Positions 26,841 through 35,219 of a stretch of 64,000 nucleotides of DNA are shown piece by piece. Numbering within the stretch: the stretch's first letter is position 1; the number at the start of each line of letters is the position of its first letter. Source of the DNA: Citrobacter freundii ATCC 8090 = MTCC 1658 = NBRC 12681 (GTDB taxonomy: Bacteria > Pseudomonadota > Gammaproteobacteria > Enterobacterales > Enterobacteriaceae); assembly GCF_011064845.1 (NCBI RefSeq), contig NZ_CP049015.1:1-64000 (forward strand), read 5' to 3'. Position numbers and translations under genes: made by a program. The notes beneath the pieces were generated by a model. The model was not told where the DNA came from. It searched no databases and saw only the letters and a list, made by a program, of their open reading frames with translations.

Positions 26841-27902
26841 GTGTTAAAGCCGATTGTTTCCCTTTTACTGTTGGCCAGCGCCACCGTGTGCGCCGCGCAA
26901 CCTGCGCTGACGGCGGCGCAGTATGCACAGCAGCTTGGCGTTGGGATGGACGTAGATTGGGCGCGCACCGATCGGGGTATCCGTGAATTCGATCCGCTGG
27001 TAGTGCGGGACTACAAGGCGAAAGGGTTGGCCCACGTACGCATTCGCGTAGCGGGCGAGCCTACGGAGGCGCGGCTGATTCATCTGCGCAAGCTGGTGGA
27101 AGCCTGCGAGCAGTATGGCGTGATCCCGATCATTGCCTATCAGGCAGACGAATATAAAAAAGACCCCAGCGCCGGGAACGAAAAAGAGGTGGTTAACTGG
27201 TGGGTGGCGGTGGCGCATTACTTTGGTCAACGCTCGCCGTTGCTGGGTTTTGACCTGATCTACGACCCCTCTGATAAGCTCAACCATAATCAGGCGTCGC
27301 TCAATCGCGTGTATGACAAAACCATTCGAACCATCCATGCCATCGATCCACAGCGAATGATTTTTATCGCGCCGAAACTGCATGCCGCTCCGGAAGATTT
27401 GGCCAACCTAAAGCTGCCGCCGCAAAGTCAGAATACGGTGCTGGCCCAATGGCATATTTTTCCGTGGGGACCGCTGAAAAATAACGGCAAATATCCGTGG
27501 ACCTCAGGGACTGCGGCAGAAAAGGCCGCCATTCGCGCCCGTATCAATACTGCCATTCATTGGCAACAGAAAACCGGGCATGTCAGTTGGGTAGGGGGCT
27601 GGTCGCCGGGAGAAACCGTCAAAAACGCGCCTTCTGCCTCGCAAATGGCGTTTGCCCGCTTTATGGCGTGCGAGCTGAAAAAAGCGAAAATTCCCTATGC
27701 TATCAATGCGGATACGCAGTTCTATGATGGTGAGGAGGGGGCCTGGCGTCCGGCGCTGGAACCGTTACTGACGACGATTATCGCGCCAGAATGCGAAAAG
27801 CCCGGCGATAAGCCGGGCCATCATACGCTTAAACCGCCTGTCCCTGATGCGACACGCGTGACGCCAGCGGAAGCCAGCAAACAAAAATCAACAGCCCCAT
27901 AA
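26841..27902 (+). CDS. Secreted GH5-like TIM-barrel protein, catalytic residues not conserved
   Basis: Exported protein of 353 aa if it starts at the GTG at 26841, which follows AAGGA by 5 nt and opens a clean signal peptide (LKPIVSLLLLASATVCAA|QP). The body resembles glycoside hydrolase family 5: GLAHVRIRV, VEACEQYGVIPIIAYQ and TIRTIHAIDPQRMIFI match GH5 barrel strands. Where GH5 has its acid/base in an F-x-L-x-N-E-P strand, this protein reads FDLIYDPSDKL, and the nucleophile strand reads SWVGGWSPG without the usual glutamate. It is therefore probably not a standard hydrolase. The frame runs through a terminator hairpin and 74 nt into the convergent emrD, so the last 35 residues may be a read-through tail. 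It lies 99 nt after dsdC. Confidence 0.75.
   Translation: MLKPIVSLLLLASATVCAAQPALTAAQYAQQLGVGMDVDWARTDRGIREFDPLVVRDYKAKGLAHVRIRVAGEPTEARLIHLRKLVEACEQYGVIPIIAYQADEYKKDPSAGNEKEVVNWWVAVAHYFGQRSPLLGFDLIYDPSDKLNHNQASLNRVYDKTIRTIHAIDPQRMIFIAPKLHAAPEDLANLKLPPQSQNTVLAQWHIFPWGPLKNNGKYPWTSGTAAEKAAIRARINTAIHWQQKTGHVSWVGGWSPGETVKNAPSASQMAFARFMACELKKAKIPYAINADTQFYDGEEGAWRPALEPLLTTIIAPECEKPGDKPGHHTLKPPVPDATRVTPAEASKQKSTAP
27800..27818. terminator. Hairpin terminator at the end of emrD, inside the GH5-like frame
   Basis: GCCCGGC-GATAA-GCCGGGC is a perfect 7-bp stem with AAAA on its left, giving TTTT after the stem for minus-strand (emrD) transcripts. It lies 10 nt beyond the emrD stop. The GH5-like reading frame passes through it on the plus strand. 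Confidence 0.75.
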
Positions 27903-29013
27903 GGGTCATCAGCAGGCCCAGACTGGCTTGCCCGGTCTGCGGCAGCATGGCAGAGAACCACGCCAGCACGCCGGAACCAATGTTCTGTAATCCCCCAACC
28001 AGCGCGCCGGCCGTGCCTGCCAGGAACGGGAAAGGCTCCATTGCACCGCTGGTTGCCAGCGGAAACAACATTCCGGCGCCGAAGAAAAATAGTGCGGCAG
28101 GAACCAGCAGCGTCCAGACGTTCATCACGTCAAACAGCCCTGGGATCCACATCATTAAACCCGCTACCAGACAGCAGGTCACCGACTGCCACATTAGCGT
28201 CGAGAAACGTTTATTCGGGCGACCAGCGAACCATGCGCCGAAAAACGCCGCCGGGATGGGCAGGATAAACAGGATACTGACCACCATGCTGCTTAGACCG
28301 AGACGTGCGCCCAATAATACTCCGGAGCAGGCCTCAAAGACCGCAACACCCGCCAGACCACCGATCAACATCAGCACGTAACAGGTGAAAGCGCTATTAC
28401 CAAACAGGGTTTTGTAGCTGGCGATCAGCCGTGGACGCGGCGCACCTGCAGGGCGCGTTTCCGGCATCCAGCGTGCCATGCTAAACGTCACGCCCGCACA
28501 CAGAATCAACAGAAAAATATAGCAGGCGCGCCAGTTCCACACTGTATCCAGCACACCGCCAATCAGCGGAGCTAACAGCGGACTGACCAGAATCCCCATG
28601 TTTAACAGACTATTGGCGTGGCGCAGTTGCGTGCCTTCGTACAGATCGCGCGGTAACGTTCGCGCCATCACACCGCCGACGCCCGTTCCCATCCCCTGGA
28701 TGGCACTGGCGATAATCAGTACCGTCAGGCTATGCGTGGTAATCGCGACCAGCGTGGCCAGCATAAAAATAGACATCCCGGCGAGGATAACCGGGCGGCG
28801 GCCAACGCGGTCTGAAAGGGGACCGTAAACCAGTTGTGATAGACCATAGGTCAACAGATAGGCGGCCATTACGCTTTGCACCGCCCCTTCGCGAACGTTC
28901 AGTTCACGCGCCATATCAGCAATCGCGGGGATATAAATGGTTTGCGCCATCTGACCTACCGCCACCAGTAATACCAACATCAACAACAAATTGACGCTTC
29001 TATGCCTTTTCAT
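27829..29013 (-). CDS. emrD: Multidrug efflux MFS transporter EmrD
   Basis: Proton-driven DHA1-family exporter of amphipathic compounds and uncouplers, with 12 membrane helices. It has 394 aa from the ATG at 29013 (MKRHRSVNLLLMLVLLVAVGQ), equal to E. coli EmrD; an in-frame 59-residue extension is not credible. The MFS motif A is GPLSDRVGRRPVILAG and motif C-like glycines occur in MGILVSPLLAPLIGG. It overlaps the 3' end of the convergent GH5-like frame by 74 nt. Confidence 0.97.
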   Translation of the reverse strand: MKRHRSVNLLLMLVLLVAVGQMAQTIYIPAIADMARELNVREGAVQSVMAAYLLTYGLSQLVYGPLSDRVGRRPVILAGMSIFMLATLVAITTHSLTVLIIASAIQGMGTGVGGVMARTLPRDLYEGTQLRHANSLLNMGILVSPLLAPLIGGVLDTVWNWRACYIFLLILCAGVTFSMARWMPETRPAGAPRPRLIASYKTLFGNSAFTCYVLMLIGGLAGVAVFEACSGVLLGARLGLSSMVVSILFILPIPAAFFGAWFAGRPNKRFSTLMWQSVTCCLVAGLMMWIPGLFDVMNVWTLLVPAALFFFGAGMLFPLATSGAMEPFPFLAGTAGALVGGLQNIGSGVLAWFSAMLPQTGQASLGLLMTLMGLLIFVCWLPLASRVSHQGQAV

Positions 29014-29206
29014 TTCGCTGATTACTTTTAAAAAAGAGAAAAAAGAAGAATAAGGTGCTGCACTTTCCCGTAAATGCGCGTGGAATCTACCACAACAGAA
29101 AAAGAAGGCCAGATAGTGGGCTGGAATGTTTATGTGATAGACGGCAGGAAATGTAAACAAAAATCGGCAACAAATGTTGCCGGATTGCATCGGGTTTACA
29201 ACGTGA

Positions 29207-30040
29207 TCATGATAAGCGTAGTAAAACTGCGCCTACGGCAATACCTGCAGCCGCGACAAGACGTATTCCGGCAACCTTCTCTTTCAGTAGCAGCCACGCG
29301 AGCAGCGCGCCAAACAGGATAGAGGTTTCACGCAGCGCCGCGACTACCGCCAACGGAGCCTGGGTCATGGCCCACAGCGCCAGGCCGTAAGAACCCATTG
29401 TGCCAATGCCACCAAGAATACCTTTCTTCCACTGCTGTACAAGATAGCGCGACGCTTCCCGGCGTCTGGCGATCATCGCCCAGCCCAGCAGGCAGGAGCC
29501 GTTCAGAAAGAAGGTCCACAGCGTATAACCCAGCGCGGTTTCTGATAAACGTACGCCGGTGCCATCAACCAGAGTATAACCGGCGATAAAGCAGGCGTTA
29601 ATGAGCGCCAGGATAATCCCGCGTTGCGAACCGCTGCGTCCGTTAAATGCCATCCCGAGAATAGCCAGACAGATGGTGGCAATCCCCACCCAGGCGAGTA
29701 GCGAGAGGCTATCACCAAGAAACAGGACGCTGATAATCGCGACCAGCAGTGGCGCTGTGCCGCGCATCAGAGGATAGGTCTGGCTCATATCCGAAACCTG
29801 ATAGGTTTTAGCGACCAGGACGGTATAGACCACCTGTAATGCGGTTGAGACAGCTAAAAACGGCAGGCTGGCGGCAGAGGGTTGCGGCGCAAAGGGTAAA
29901 CAAATCAGCGCCATAATCGCAGCGGTTCCGCTGACGCTGATCGCCGAGTACAGCTTGTCGTTTCCCGCTTTTACGATGGCATTCCAGCTGGCATGCAGCA
30001 GTGCGGCGAACAGCAAAATGCAGAAAACAGAAAGCGTCAT
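29207..30040 (-). CDS. EamA/DMT-family exporter
   Basis: Ten-helix drug/metabolite transporter of 277 aa from the ATG at 30040 (MTLSVFCILLFAALLHASWN), with AGGGAAG as its ribosome-binding site. Two EamA repeats cover about 5-135 and 145-277. Features include HASWNAIVKAG in helix 1 and LRETSILFGALLAWLLLKEK in the second repeat. It lies between emrD and tisB. The substrate cannot be told from sequence and no gene name is assigned. Confidence 0.88.
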   Translation of the reverse strand: MTLSVFCILLFAALLHASWNAIVKAGNDKLYSAISVSGTAAIMALICLPFAPQPSAASLPFLAVSTALQVVYTVLVAKTYQVSDMSQTYPLMRGTAPLLVAIISVLFLGDSLSLLAWVGIATICLAILGMAFNGRSGSQRGIILALINACFIAGYTLVDGTGVRLSETALGYTLWTFFLNGSCLLGWAMIARRREASRYLVQQWKKGILGGIGTMGSYGLALWAMTQAPLAVVAALRETSILFGALLAWLLLKEKVAGIRLVAAAGIAVGAVLLRLS

Positions 30041-30115
30041 GGCGGAATTCTTCCCTGAGGATGTCATAAAAACGTAACATATTGACGCGATACAAGCACC
30101 AGGGAGAAGGTGAAA

Positions 30116-30141
30116 GGGGAGCGGAGTGTTATCCGCCCCCC
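30116..30141 (-). terminator. Probable terminator of the tisB mRNA
   Basis: On the minus strand GGGGGGCGGA-TAACAC-TCCGCTCCCC forms a 10-bp stem with one G-U pair, followed by TTTC. It lies 22 nt after the tisB stop. The T-run is short. Confidence 0.6.
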
Positions 30142-30163
30142 TTAGGTGCGACTTGAATCTGAA

Positions 30164-30253
30164 TTACTTAATGTATTTCAGAACGGCATCAAGGAGTTGC
30201 AGTGCTGCAACAATGAGTTTGAGGATAAGAATAGCGATATCCACGAGGCTCAT
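30164..30253 (-). CDS. tisB: SOS-induced membrane toxin TisB (29 aa)
   Basis: Too short for ordinary gene calling but unmistakable: 29 codons encoding MSLVDIAILILKLIV followed by AALQLLDAVLKYIK. This differs from E. coli TisB only at residues 2 (Asn to Ser) and 28 (Leu to Ile). TisB inserts in the inner membrane as a helix, dissipates proton motive force and promotes persister formation after DNA damage. The charged or polar positions Asp5, Lys12, Gln19, Asp22, Lys26 and Lys29 are kept. A strong AAGGAG lies 6 nt upstream. Control comes from a LexA box 205 nt upstream and from the antisense RNA IstR-1. Confidence 0.95.
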   Translation of the reverse strand: MSLVDIAILILKLIVAALQLLDAVLKYIK

Positions 30254-30321
30254 ACGCTCTCCTTTTGGTACAAGGAGCACGGTGCTGACGTACCTCGCCG
30301 CTGCCTGTTGCCAGCACCTTT

Positions 30322-30340
30322 GTTGACATAACACAGTGTG
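30322..30340 (-). promoter_or_regulatory. IstR-1 pairing site (ribosome standby region) in tisAB mRNA
   Basis: The 19 bases GTTGACATAACACAGTGTG on the plus strand recur exactly at 30571-30589, the 5' end of IstR-1. The tisB mRNA is read from the minus strand, so it carries the perfect complement, allowing 19 continuous base pairs. The site lies about 97 nt from the predicted mRNA start and about 70 nt upstream of tisB, as in E. coli. Confidence 0.92.
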
Positions 30341-30443
30341 CTCACGCGGGGGTTAAGGCGCTGACGGCACCACCCGTTTCAGCCAGGACTTTGATGCGCC
30401 GGTTTACGATGCGGCCCCCGCATAACACATTGCGTACCGAGAC

Positions 30444-30473
30444 ATTATAGATAAATACTGTATAAATTAACAG
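30444..30473 (-). promoter_or_regulatory. LexA box and tisAB promoter
   Basis: CTGTATAAATTAACAG at 30458-30473, within TACTG-N10-CAGTA, matches the LexA consensus CTG-N10-CAG on both strands. On the minus strand a perfect -10 TATAAT (30449-30444) lies 17-18 nt from a -35 inside the box, so bound LexA would block the tisAB promoter. The box also lies upstream of the longer IstR-2 transcript expected on the plus strand. Confidence 0.93.
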
Positions 30474-30570
30474 TATTTTATGGACGTTACGCTATTCATG
30501 TTCCATACTCAAAAACATCAAAATTCGTGCCGAAATTGCGTGTTCTTCGTAGAACGCGTATACTTTTTTC

Positions 30571-30650
30571 GTTGACATAACACAGTGTGTTCGGCGGCTA
30601 CCAACCGCACAACGCTGAAAAAACCTCGCTCCGGCGGGGTTTTTTGTTTT
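30571..30650 (+). ncRNA. istR: Antitoxin small RNA IstR-1
   Basis: The RNA is expected to begin at GTTGACATAACACAG, 6 nt after a -10 TATACT (30559-30564) that is 17 nt from a -35 TTGCGT (30536-30541). It ends in the hairpin around CCTCGCTCCGGCGGGG followed by TTTTTTGTTTT. Sequence and order match E. coli IstR-1 (about 75 nt), which blocks the standby site of tisAB mRNA. A longer, SOS-induced IstR-2 sharing this terminator is expected to start near 30510. Confidence 0.93.
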
Positions 30651-30774
30651 TGCACGACATACAATTAAATGTGATCGTTGAAGCATTTTTGTGCAGATGA
30701 AAATTTTTCCATTGTCACGCTGAAAAACCTGTGTTTGTATAAATCCAGTTAATCAACAAACAGACAGGTCCCTA

Positions 30775-30873
30775 ATGAACCCTTCCATGCTGACTGCGAC
30801 CCTACTAAAAACTGCGCCATCTCGCGCAGCGGTCGTCGTGCGTGTGGTGGTGGTCGTCGGCAATGCGCCGTAG
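30775..30873 (+). CDS. ivbL: ilvB operon leader peptide IvbL
   Basis: A 32-codon leader with a run of control codons: AAVVVRVVVVVGNAP contains eight valines, and MLTATLL supplies leucines. Ribosome stalling at valine or leucine codons sets the fold of the attenuator directly downstream. Compared with E. coli IvbL the N-terminal half differs but the VVVRVVVVVGNAP end is identical. A TGTGATCGTTGAAGCAT CRP-like site lies near 30670-30686, upstream of the promoter, in keeping with catabolite control of ilvBN. Confidence 0.93.
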   Translation: MNPSMLTATLLKTAPSRAAVVVRVVVVVGNAP

Positions 30874-30896
30874 GGTCCGAATCAACACACGATTCC

Positions 30897-30930
30897 AAAA
30901 CCCCGCCGGCGCAAACCGGGCGGGGTTTTT
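30897..30930 (+). terminator. Attenuator terminator of ilvBN
   Basis: AAAACCCCGCC-GGCGCAAACC-GGGCGGGGTTTTT is a strong intrinsic terminator between ivbL and ilvB. Its strength and place fit transcription attenuation by valine and leucine. Confidence 0.92.
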
Positions 30931-30980
30931 CGTTTCAGAGACCTGCCCGGAGCAAAGGCCCAGAATAAAAGGACTGGAGC

Positions 30981-32669
30981 ATGGCAAGTTCGGGCATAAC
31001 ATCCAAGCGTACGCGTTTTACGGGCGCAGAATTCATCGTTCATTTCCTGGAACGTCAGGGGATTCAGGTCGTCACCGGTATTCCAGGCGGCTCGATTCTT
31101 CCCGTCTATGACGCCTTAAGCCAAAGCACACAAATCCGTCATATCCTGGCGCGCCACGAGCAGGGCGCGGGGTTTATCGCGCAGGGAATGGCGAGAACCG
31201 ATGGCAAACCCGCTGTGTGTATGGCCTGTAGCGGACCGGGCGCAACCAATCTGGTAACCGCCATTGCCGATGCGCGTCTGGATTCCATCCCGCTGGTGTG
31301 TATCACCGGGCAGGTTCCGGCCTCAATGATCGGCACCGACGCTTTCCAGGAAGTCGACACCTACGGCATCTCTATCCCCATCACTAAGCACAACTATCTG
31401 GTCCGCCATATCAGTGAATTACCGCAGGTCATGAGCGATGCGTTCCGCATTGCGCAGTCCGGACGTCCAGGCCCGGTGTGGATAGACATTCCTAAGGATA
31501 TTCAAACCGCCGTTTTTGAAATTGAAGAGATGCCGGAACCCGCGCAGAAAATGGCGGCACCAGCGTTCAGCCAGGACAGCATTCGCGATGCTGCAGCTAT
31601 GATTAACGCCGCCAAACGCCCGGTGCTGTACCTCGGCGGCGGCGTAATTAACGCGCCGGAACGTGTTCGTGAGCTGGCCGAAAAAGCAAAACTGCCTACC
31701 ACCATGACGTTGATGGCGCTCGGTATGCTGCCAAAAGCGCATCCGCTGTCGTTAGGCATGCTGGGCATGCACGGCGCGCGCAGCACCAACTTTATTCTGC
31801 AAGAAGCGGATTTACTGATTGTTCTGGGCGCACGTTTTGATGACCGGGCGATTGGTAAAACCGAACAGTTCTGCCCGAATGCCAAAATCATCCACGTGGA
31901 TATTGACCGCGCGGAGCTGGGTAAAATCAAACAGCCGCATGTGGCGATCCAGGCAGATGTCGATGAGGTTCTGGCACAATTGCTCCCGCAGATTGAAGCG
32001 CAGCCGCGTGAAGAGTGGCATCAACTGGTGTCTGACCTGCAGCAAGAATTTCCGTGCACGATCCCCCAGGAAAAAAATCCGCTCAGCCACTATGGATTGA
32101 TCAACGCCGTGGCTGCCTGCGTAGACGACAGCGCCATTATCACCACCGACGTAGGCCAGCATCAGATGTGGGCGGCACAGGCTTACCCGCTGAATCGTCC
32201 GCGCCAGTGGCTGACCTCCGGCGGTCTGGGAACCATGGGCTTTGGCCTGCCTGCGGCGATTGGTGCGGCCCTGGCTAACCCAGACAAAAAAGTGCTGTGC
32301 TTCTCCGGCGATGGCAGCCTGATGATGAATATTCAGGAAATGGCGACCGCCAGCGAAAATCAGCTGGATATTAAAATCATTCTGATGAATAACGAAGCGT
32401 TAGGTCTTGTATATCAGCAGCAGAGTCTGTTCTATAAGCAGGGCGTTTTTGCCGCGACCTATCCGGGGATGATTAACTTTATGCAGATAGCTGCCGGGTT
32501 TGGTCTCGAAACCTGCGATCTGAATAACGAAGCGGACCCACAGGCAGCGTTGCAGGAGATTATTAATCGCCCAGGACCTGCGCTGATCCACGTGCGCATC
32601 GATGCCGAAGAAAAAGTGTACCCGATGGTGCCGCCGGGTGCGGCAAACACAGAAATGGTGGGGGAATAA
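30981..32669 (+). CDS. ilvB: Acetolactate synthase I large subunit
   Basis: ThDP-, FAD- and Mg-dependent enzyme condensing pyruvate with pyruvate or 2-oxobutyrate, the first common step to valine, leucine and isoleucine. It is the valine-sensitive isozyme I. The 562 aa length matches E. coli. The ThDP-activating Glu is in RHEQGAGFIAQG, the central FAD domain has LGARFDDRAIG, and the ThDP/Mg motif is GDGSLMMNIQEMATA to NNEALG. It is followed by ilvN after 3 nt. Confidence 0.98.
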   Translation: MASSGITSKRTRFTGAEFIVHFLERQGIQVVTGIPGGSILPVYDALSQSTQIRHILARHEQGAGFIAQGMARTDGKPAVCMACSGPGATNLVTAIADARLDSIPLVCITGQVPASMIGTDAFQEVDTYGISIPITKHNYLVRHISELPQVMSDAFRIAQSGRPGPVWIDIPKDIQTAVFEIEEMPEPAQKMAAPAFSQDSIRDAAAMINAAKRPVLYLGGGVINAPERVRELAEKAKLPTTMTLMALGMLPKAHPLSLGMLGMHGARSTNFILQEADLLIVLGARFDDRAIGKTEQFCPNAKIIHVDIDRAELGKIKQPHVAIQADVDEVLAQLLPQIEAQPREEWHQLVSDLQQEFPCTIPQEKNPLSHYGLINAVAACVDDSAIITTDVGQHQMWAAQAYPLNRPRQWLTSGGLGTMGFGLPAAIGAALANPDKKVLCFSGDGSLMMNIQEMATASENQLDIKIILMNNEALGLVYQQQSLFYKQGVFAATYPGMINFMQIAAGFGLETCDLNNEADPQAALQEIINRPGPALIHVRIDAEEKVYPMVPPGAANTEMVGE

Positions 32670-32672
32670 GCC

Positions 32673-32963
32673 ATGCAACAGCAGACTCATGACAACGTAA
32701 TCCTGGAACTCACCGTACGCAACCATCCGGGCGTAATGACTCACGTTTGCGGGCTGTTTGCCCGCCGCGCATTCAACGTGGAAGGCATTCTCTGTCTACC
32801 GATTCAGGACAGCGATAAGAGCCGCATCTGGCTACTGGTCAACGACGATCAACGTCTTGAGCAGATGATAAGCCAGATCGACAAGCTGGAAGATGTGGTG
32901 AAAGTGGCCCGCAACCAGTCCGATCCGTCGATGTTTAACAAAATCACCGTGTTCTTTGAGTAA
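32673..32963 (+). CDS. ilvN: Acetolactate synthase I small subunit
   Basis: Regulatory subunit (96 aa) with a single ACT domain, [27 protein letters not shown], that binds valine and confers feedback inhibition on IlvB while raising its activity. It has the usual length and position as the second gene of ilvBN. Confidence 0.98.
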   Translation: MQQQTHDNVILELTVRNHPGVMTHVCGLFARRAFNVEGILCLPIQDSDKSRIWLLVNDDQRLEQMISQIDKLEDVVKVARNQSDPSMFNKITVFFE

Positions 32964-32987
32964 CCCGCTCAAGGCTTGAACAGCAAC

Positions 32988-33014
32988 GCGCTTATCGTTA
33001 AGGTAAGCGCTTTT
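32988..33014 (+). terminator. Terminator of ilvBN
   Basis: GCGCTTA-TCGTTAAGG-TAAGCGC followed by TTTT, 24 nt after the ilvN stop. Confidence 0.85.
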
Positions 33015-33094
33015 GCTGGATGGCGGTATTAATGCCTTATCCGGCCTACAACGGCACCCGCCCGTAGGCCTGATAAGCGCAGCGCCATCAGGCA
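33014..33094. repeat. BIME (two inverted REP units) between ilvN and uhpA
   Basis: First unit TGCTGGATGGCGG...CCTTATCCGGCCTAC at 33014-33049; second GTAGGCCTGATAAGCG...CGCCATCAGGCA at 33064-33094, facing the other way. It ends 23 nt before uhpA. Confidence 0.88.
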
Positions 33095-33117
33095 TGTCTT
33101 AGCGCCAGGATGAACCC

Positions 33118-33711
33118 ATGATTACCGTTGCCCTTATTGACGACCACCTTATCGTCCGCTCCGGCTTTGCCCAACTGCTGGGGCTGGAACCTGATTTGCA
33201 GGTGGTGGCTGAGTTTGGCTCAGGCAGTGAGGCGCTGGCGGGATTACCGGGACGCGGCGTGCAGGTCTGTATCTGTGATATCTCGATGCCAGATATCTCC
33301 GGTCTTGAACTGTTAAGCCAGTTACCAAAAGGAATGGCGATTATCATGCTCTCCGTCCACGACAGCCCGGCGCTGGTGGAGCAGGCGCTCAACGCGGGCG
33401 CGCGTGGTTTCCTTTCTAAACGCTGTAGCCCGGATGAGCTGATCGCAGCGGTGCATACCGTTGCGACCGGCGGCTGTTACCTGACGCCGGACATCGCCGT
33501 CAAACTGGCGGCTGGTCGCCAGGATCCGCTCACCAAACGCGAACGTCAGGTGGCGGAAAAACTGGCACAAGGTATGGCGGTCAAAGAGATTGCTGCTGAA
33601 CTGGGTCTGTCGCCGAAAACGGTGCACGTGCATCGCGCCAACCTGATGGAAAAGCTGGGCGTCAGCAACGACGTCGAACTGGCCCGCCGGATGTTTGACG
33701 GCTGGCAATGA
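33118..33711 (+). CDS. uhpA: Response regulator UhpA (NarL/LuxR family)
   Basis: Activator of the hexose-phosphate transporter gene uhpT. It has 197 aa. The receiver domain has the phospho-acceptor Asp54 (CICDISMPD), with acidic pair DD8-9 and Lys in FLSKRCS. The LuxR-type helix-turn-helix is in [22 protein letters not shown]...[18 protein letters not shown]. It overlaps uhpB by 4 nt. Confidence 0.97.
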   Translation: MITVALIDDHLIVRSGFAQLLGLEPDLQVVAEFGSGSEALAGLPGRGVQVCICDISMPDISGLELLSQLPKGMAIIMLSVHDSPALVEQALNAGARGFLSKRCSPDELIAAVHTVATGGCYLTPDIAVKLAAGRQDPLTKRERQVAEKLAQGMAVKEIAAELGLSPKTVHVHRANLMEKLGVSNDVELARRMFDGWQ

Positions 33712-35210
33712 ACACGCTCTGTTCCCGGTTAATCACCGTTGTTGCCTGCTTCTTTATCTTCTCTGCCGCGTGGTTTTGCCTGTGGAGCATCAGCCTGCAT
33801 CTGGTTGAGCGCCCGGAGCTGGCGGTACTGTTGTTTCCGTTTGGCCTGCGTCTGGGGCTGATGCTGCAATGTCCACGTGACTACTGGCCGGTGCTGTTGG
33901 GCGCGGAATGGCTGCTTCTTTTCTGGTTGGCACAGGAAGTGGTGCTGGCCCATTTGCCACTTTTGATGATCGGCAGCTTCCTCACGTTACTCCCGGTGAT
34001 GCTGATATCGCGATACCGCCACCAGCGTGACTGGCGTACGCTGCTGTTGCAGGGCGCGGCGCTTACGGCGGCGGCATTGCTGCAATCGCTGCCCTGGCTT
34101 GGGCAGGGTGAAGAGGCATGGAACGCGCTGCTGCTGACGCTCACCGGCGGATTAACGCTGGCGCCGATCTGTCTGGTGTTCTGGCACTATCTGACCAGCA
34201 CCACCTGGTTGCCGCTGGGCCCTGCGGTGGTGTCGCAGCCGGTGAACTGGCGCGGGCGGCATCTGGTCTGGTACCTGCTGCTGTTTAGCGTCAGCCTGTG
34301 GCTACAGCTCGGTTTACCCGCCGAGCTTTCGCGCTTCACGCCGTTTTGCCTCGCGTTGCCGATCATTGCGCTGGCCTGGCACTACGGCTGGCAGGGGGCG
34401 CTGATTGCGACGCTGATGAACGCCATCGCGCTGATTGCCAGCCAGACCTGGCACGATCATCCCGTCGACCTGTTGCTCTCGCTGCTGGTGCAAAGCCTGA
34501 CCGGGCTGCTGCTCGGCGCGGGCATTCAGCGTCTGCGTGAGCTTAACCAGTCGCTGCAAAACGAATTAGCGCGCAACCATCGTCTGGCTGAACGCCTGCT
34601 GGAGACCGAAGAGAGCGTGCGCCGGGACGTGGCGCGCGAACTGCATGATGATATCGGCCAAACCATCACCGCCATTCGTACCCAGGCGGGTATTGTCCAG
34701 CGCCTGGCGCCGGAAAACGCAGGGGTGAAGCTTAGCGGGGCACACATCGAACAACTTTCTCTCGGCGTGTACGATTCGGTGCGTCGCCTGTTAGGCCGCC
34801 TGCGACCACGCCAGTTGGACGATCTCACGCTGGAGCAGGCCATCCGCTCATTGATGCGCGAAATGGAGCTGGAAAGCCGCGGCATCGTCAGCCATCTCGA
34901 CTGGCGAATTGACGAATCTGCACTCAGCGAAAGCCAGCGGGTGACGCTGTTTCGCGTCTGTCAGGAAGGACTGAACAACATCGTTAAGCACGCCAACGCC
35001 AGCGCGGTGACGCTTCAGGGCTGGCAACAGGATGAACGGCTGATGCTGGTGATTGAGGACGACGGCAGCGGCCTGCCGCCAGGGTCGAATCAGCATGGAT
35101 TTGGCCTCACCGGGATGCGTGAACGGATTAGCGCCCTCGGAGGATCGCTGTCGATTTCCTGTACGCACGGCACGCGGGTCAGCGTGTCACTGCCTCAACG
35201 TTATGTGTAA
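33708..35210 (+). CDS. uhpB: Sensor kinase UhpB
   Basis: Histidine kinase of the HPK7/NarX type, 500 aa as in E. coli. The N-terminal half is a MASE1-like bundle of about eight membrane helices. The cytoplasmic half has the dimerisation motif with His313 in [18 protein letters not shown] and the ATPase boxes N ([12 protein letters not shown]) and G (DDGSGLP). It phosphorylates UhpA when UhpC reports external glucose 6-phosphate. Confidence 0.97.
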   Translation: MNTLCSRLITVVACFFIFSAAWFCLWSISLHLVERPELAVLLFPFGLRLGLMLQCPRDYWPVLLGAEWLLLFWLAQEVVLAHLPLLMIGSFLTLLPVMLISRYRHQRDWRTLLLQGAALTAAALLQSLPWLGQGEEAWNALLLTLTGGLTLAPICLVFWHYLTSTTWLPLGPAVVSQPVNWRGRHLVWYLLLFSVSLWLQLGLPAELSRFTPFCLALPIIALAWHYGWQGALIATLMNAIALIASQTWHDHPVDLLLSLLVQSLTGLLLGAGIQRLRELNQSLQNELARNHRLAERLLETEESVRRDVARELHDDIGQTITAIRTQAGIVQRLAPENAGVKLSGAHIEQLSLGVYDSVRRLLGRLRPRQLDDLTLEQAIRSLMREMELESRGIVSHLDWRIDESALSESQRVTLFRVCQEGLNNIVKHANASAVTLQGWQQDERLMLVIEDDGSGLPPGSNQHGFGLTGMRERISALGGSLSISCTHGTRVSVSLPQRYV

Positions 35211-35219
35211 GGAGCGGCC

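Noticed and set aside
28995..29190. 59-codon N-terminal extension of emrD
   Set aside because: The sequence before MKRHRSVN is unlike any transporter N-terminus and K-12 EmrD starts at the equivalent Met.
30322..30589. 19-base direct repeats flanking about 230 bases, considered as target duplications of a mobile element
   Set aside because: One copy is the 5' end of IstR-1 and the other its pairing site in tisB mRNA; the segment between holds the LexA-controlled promoters and no transposase.
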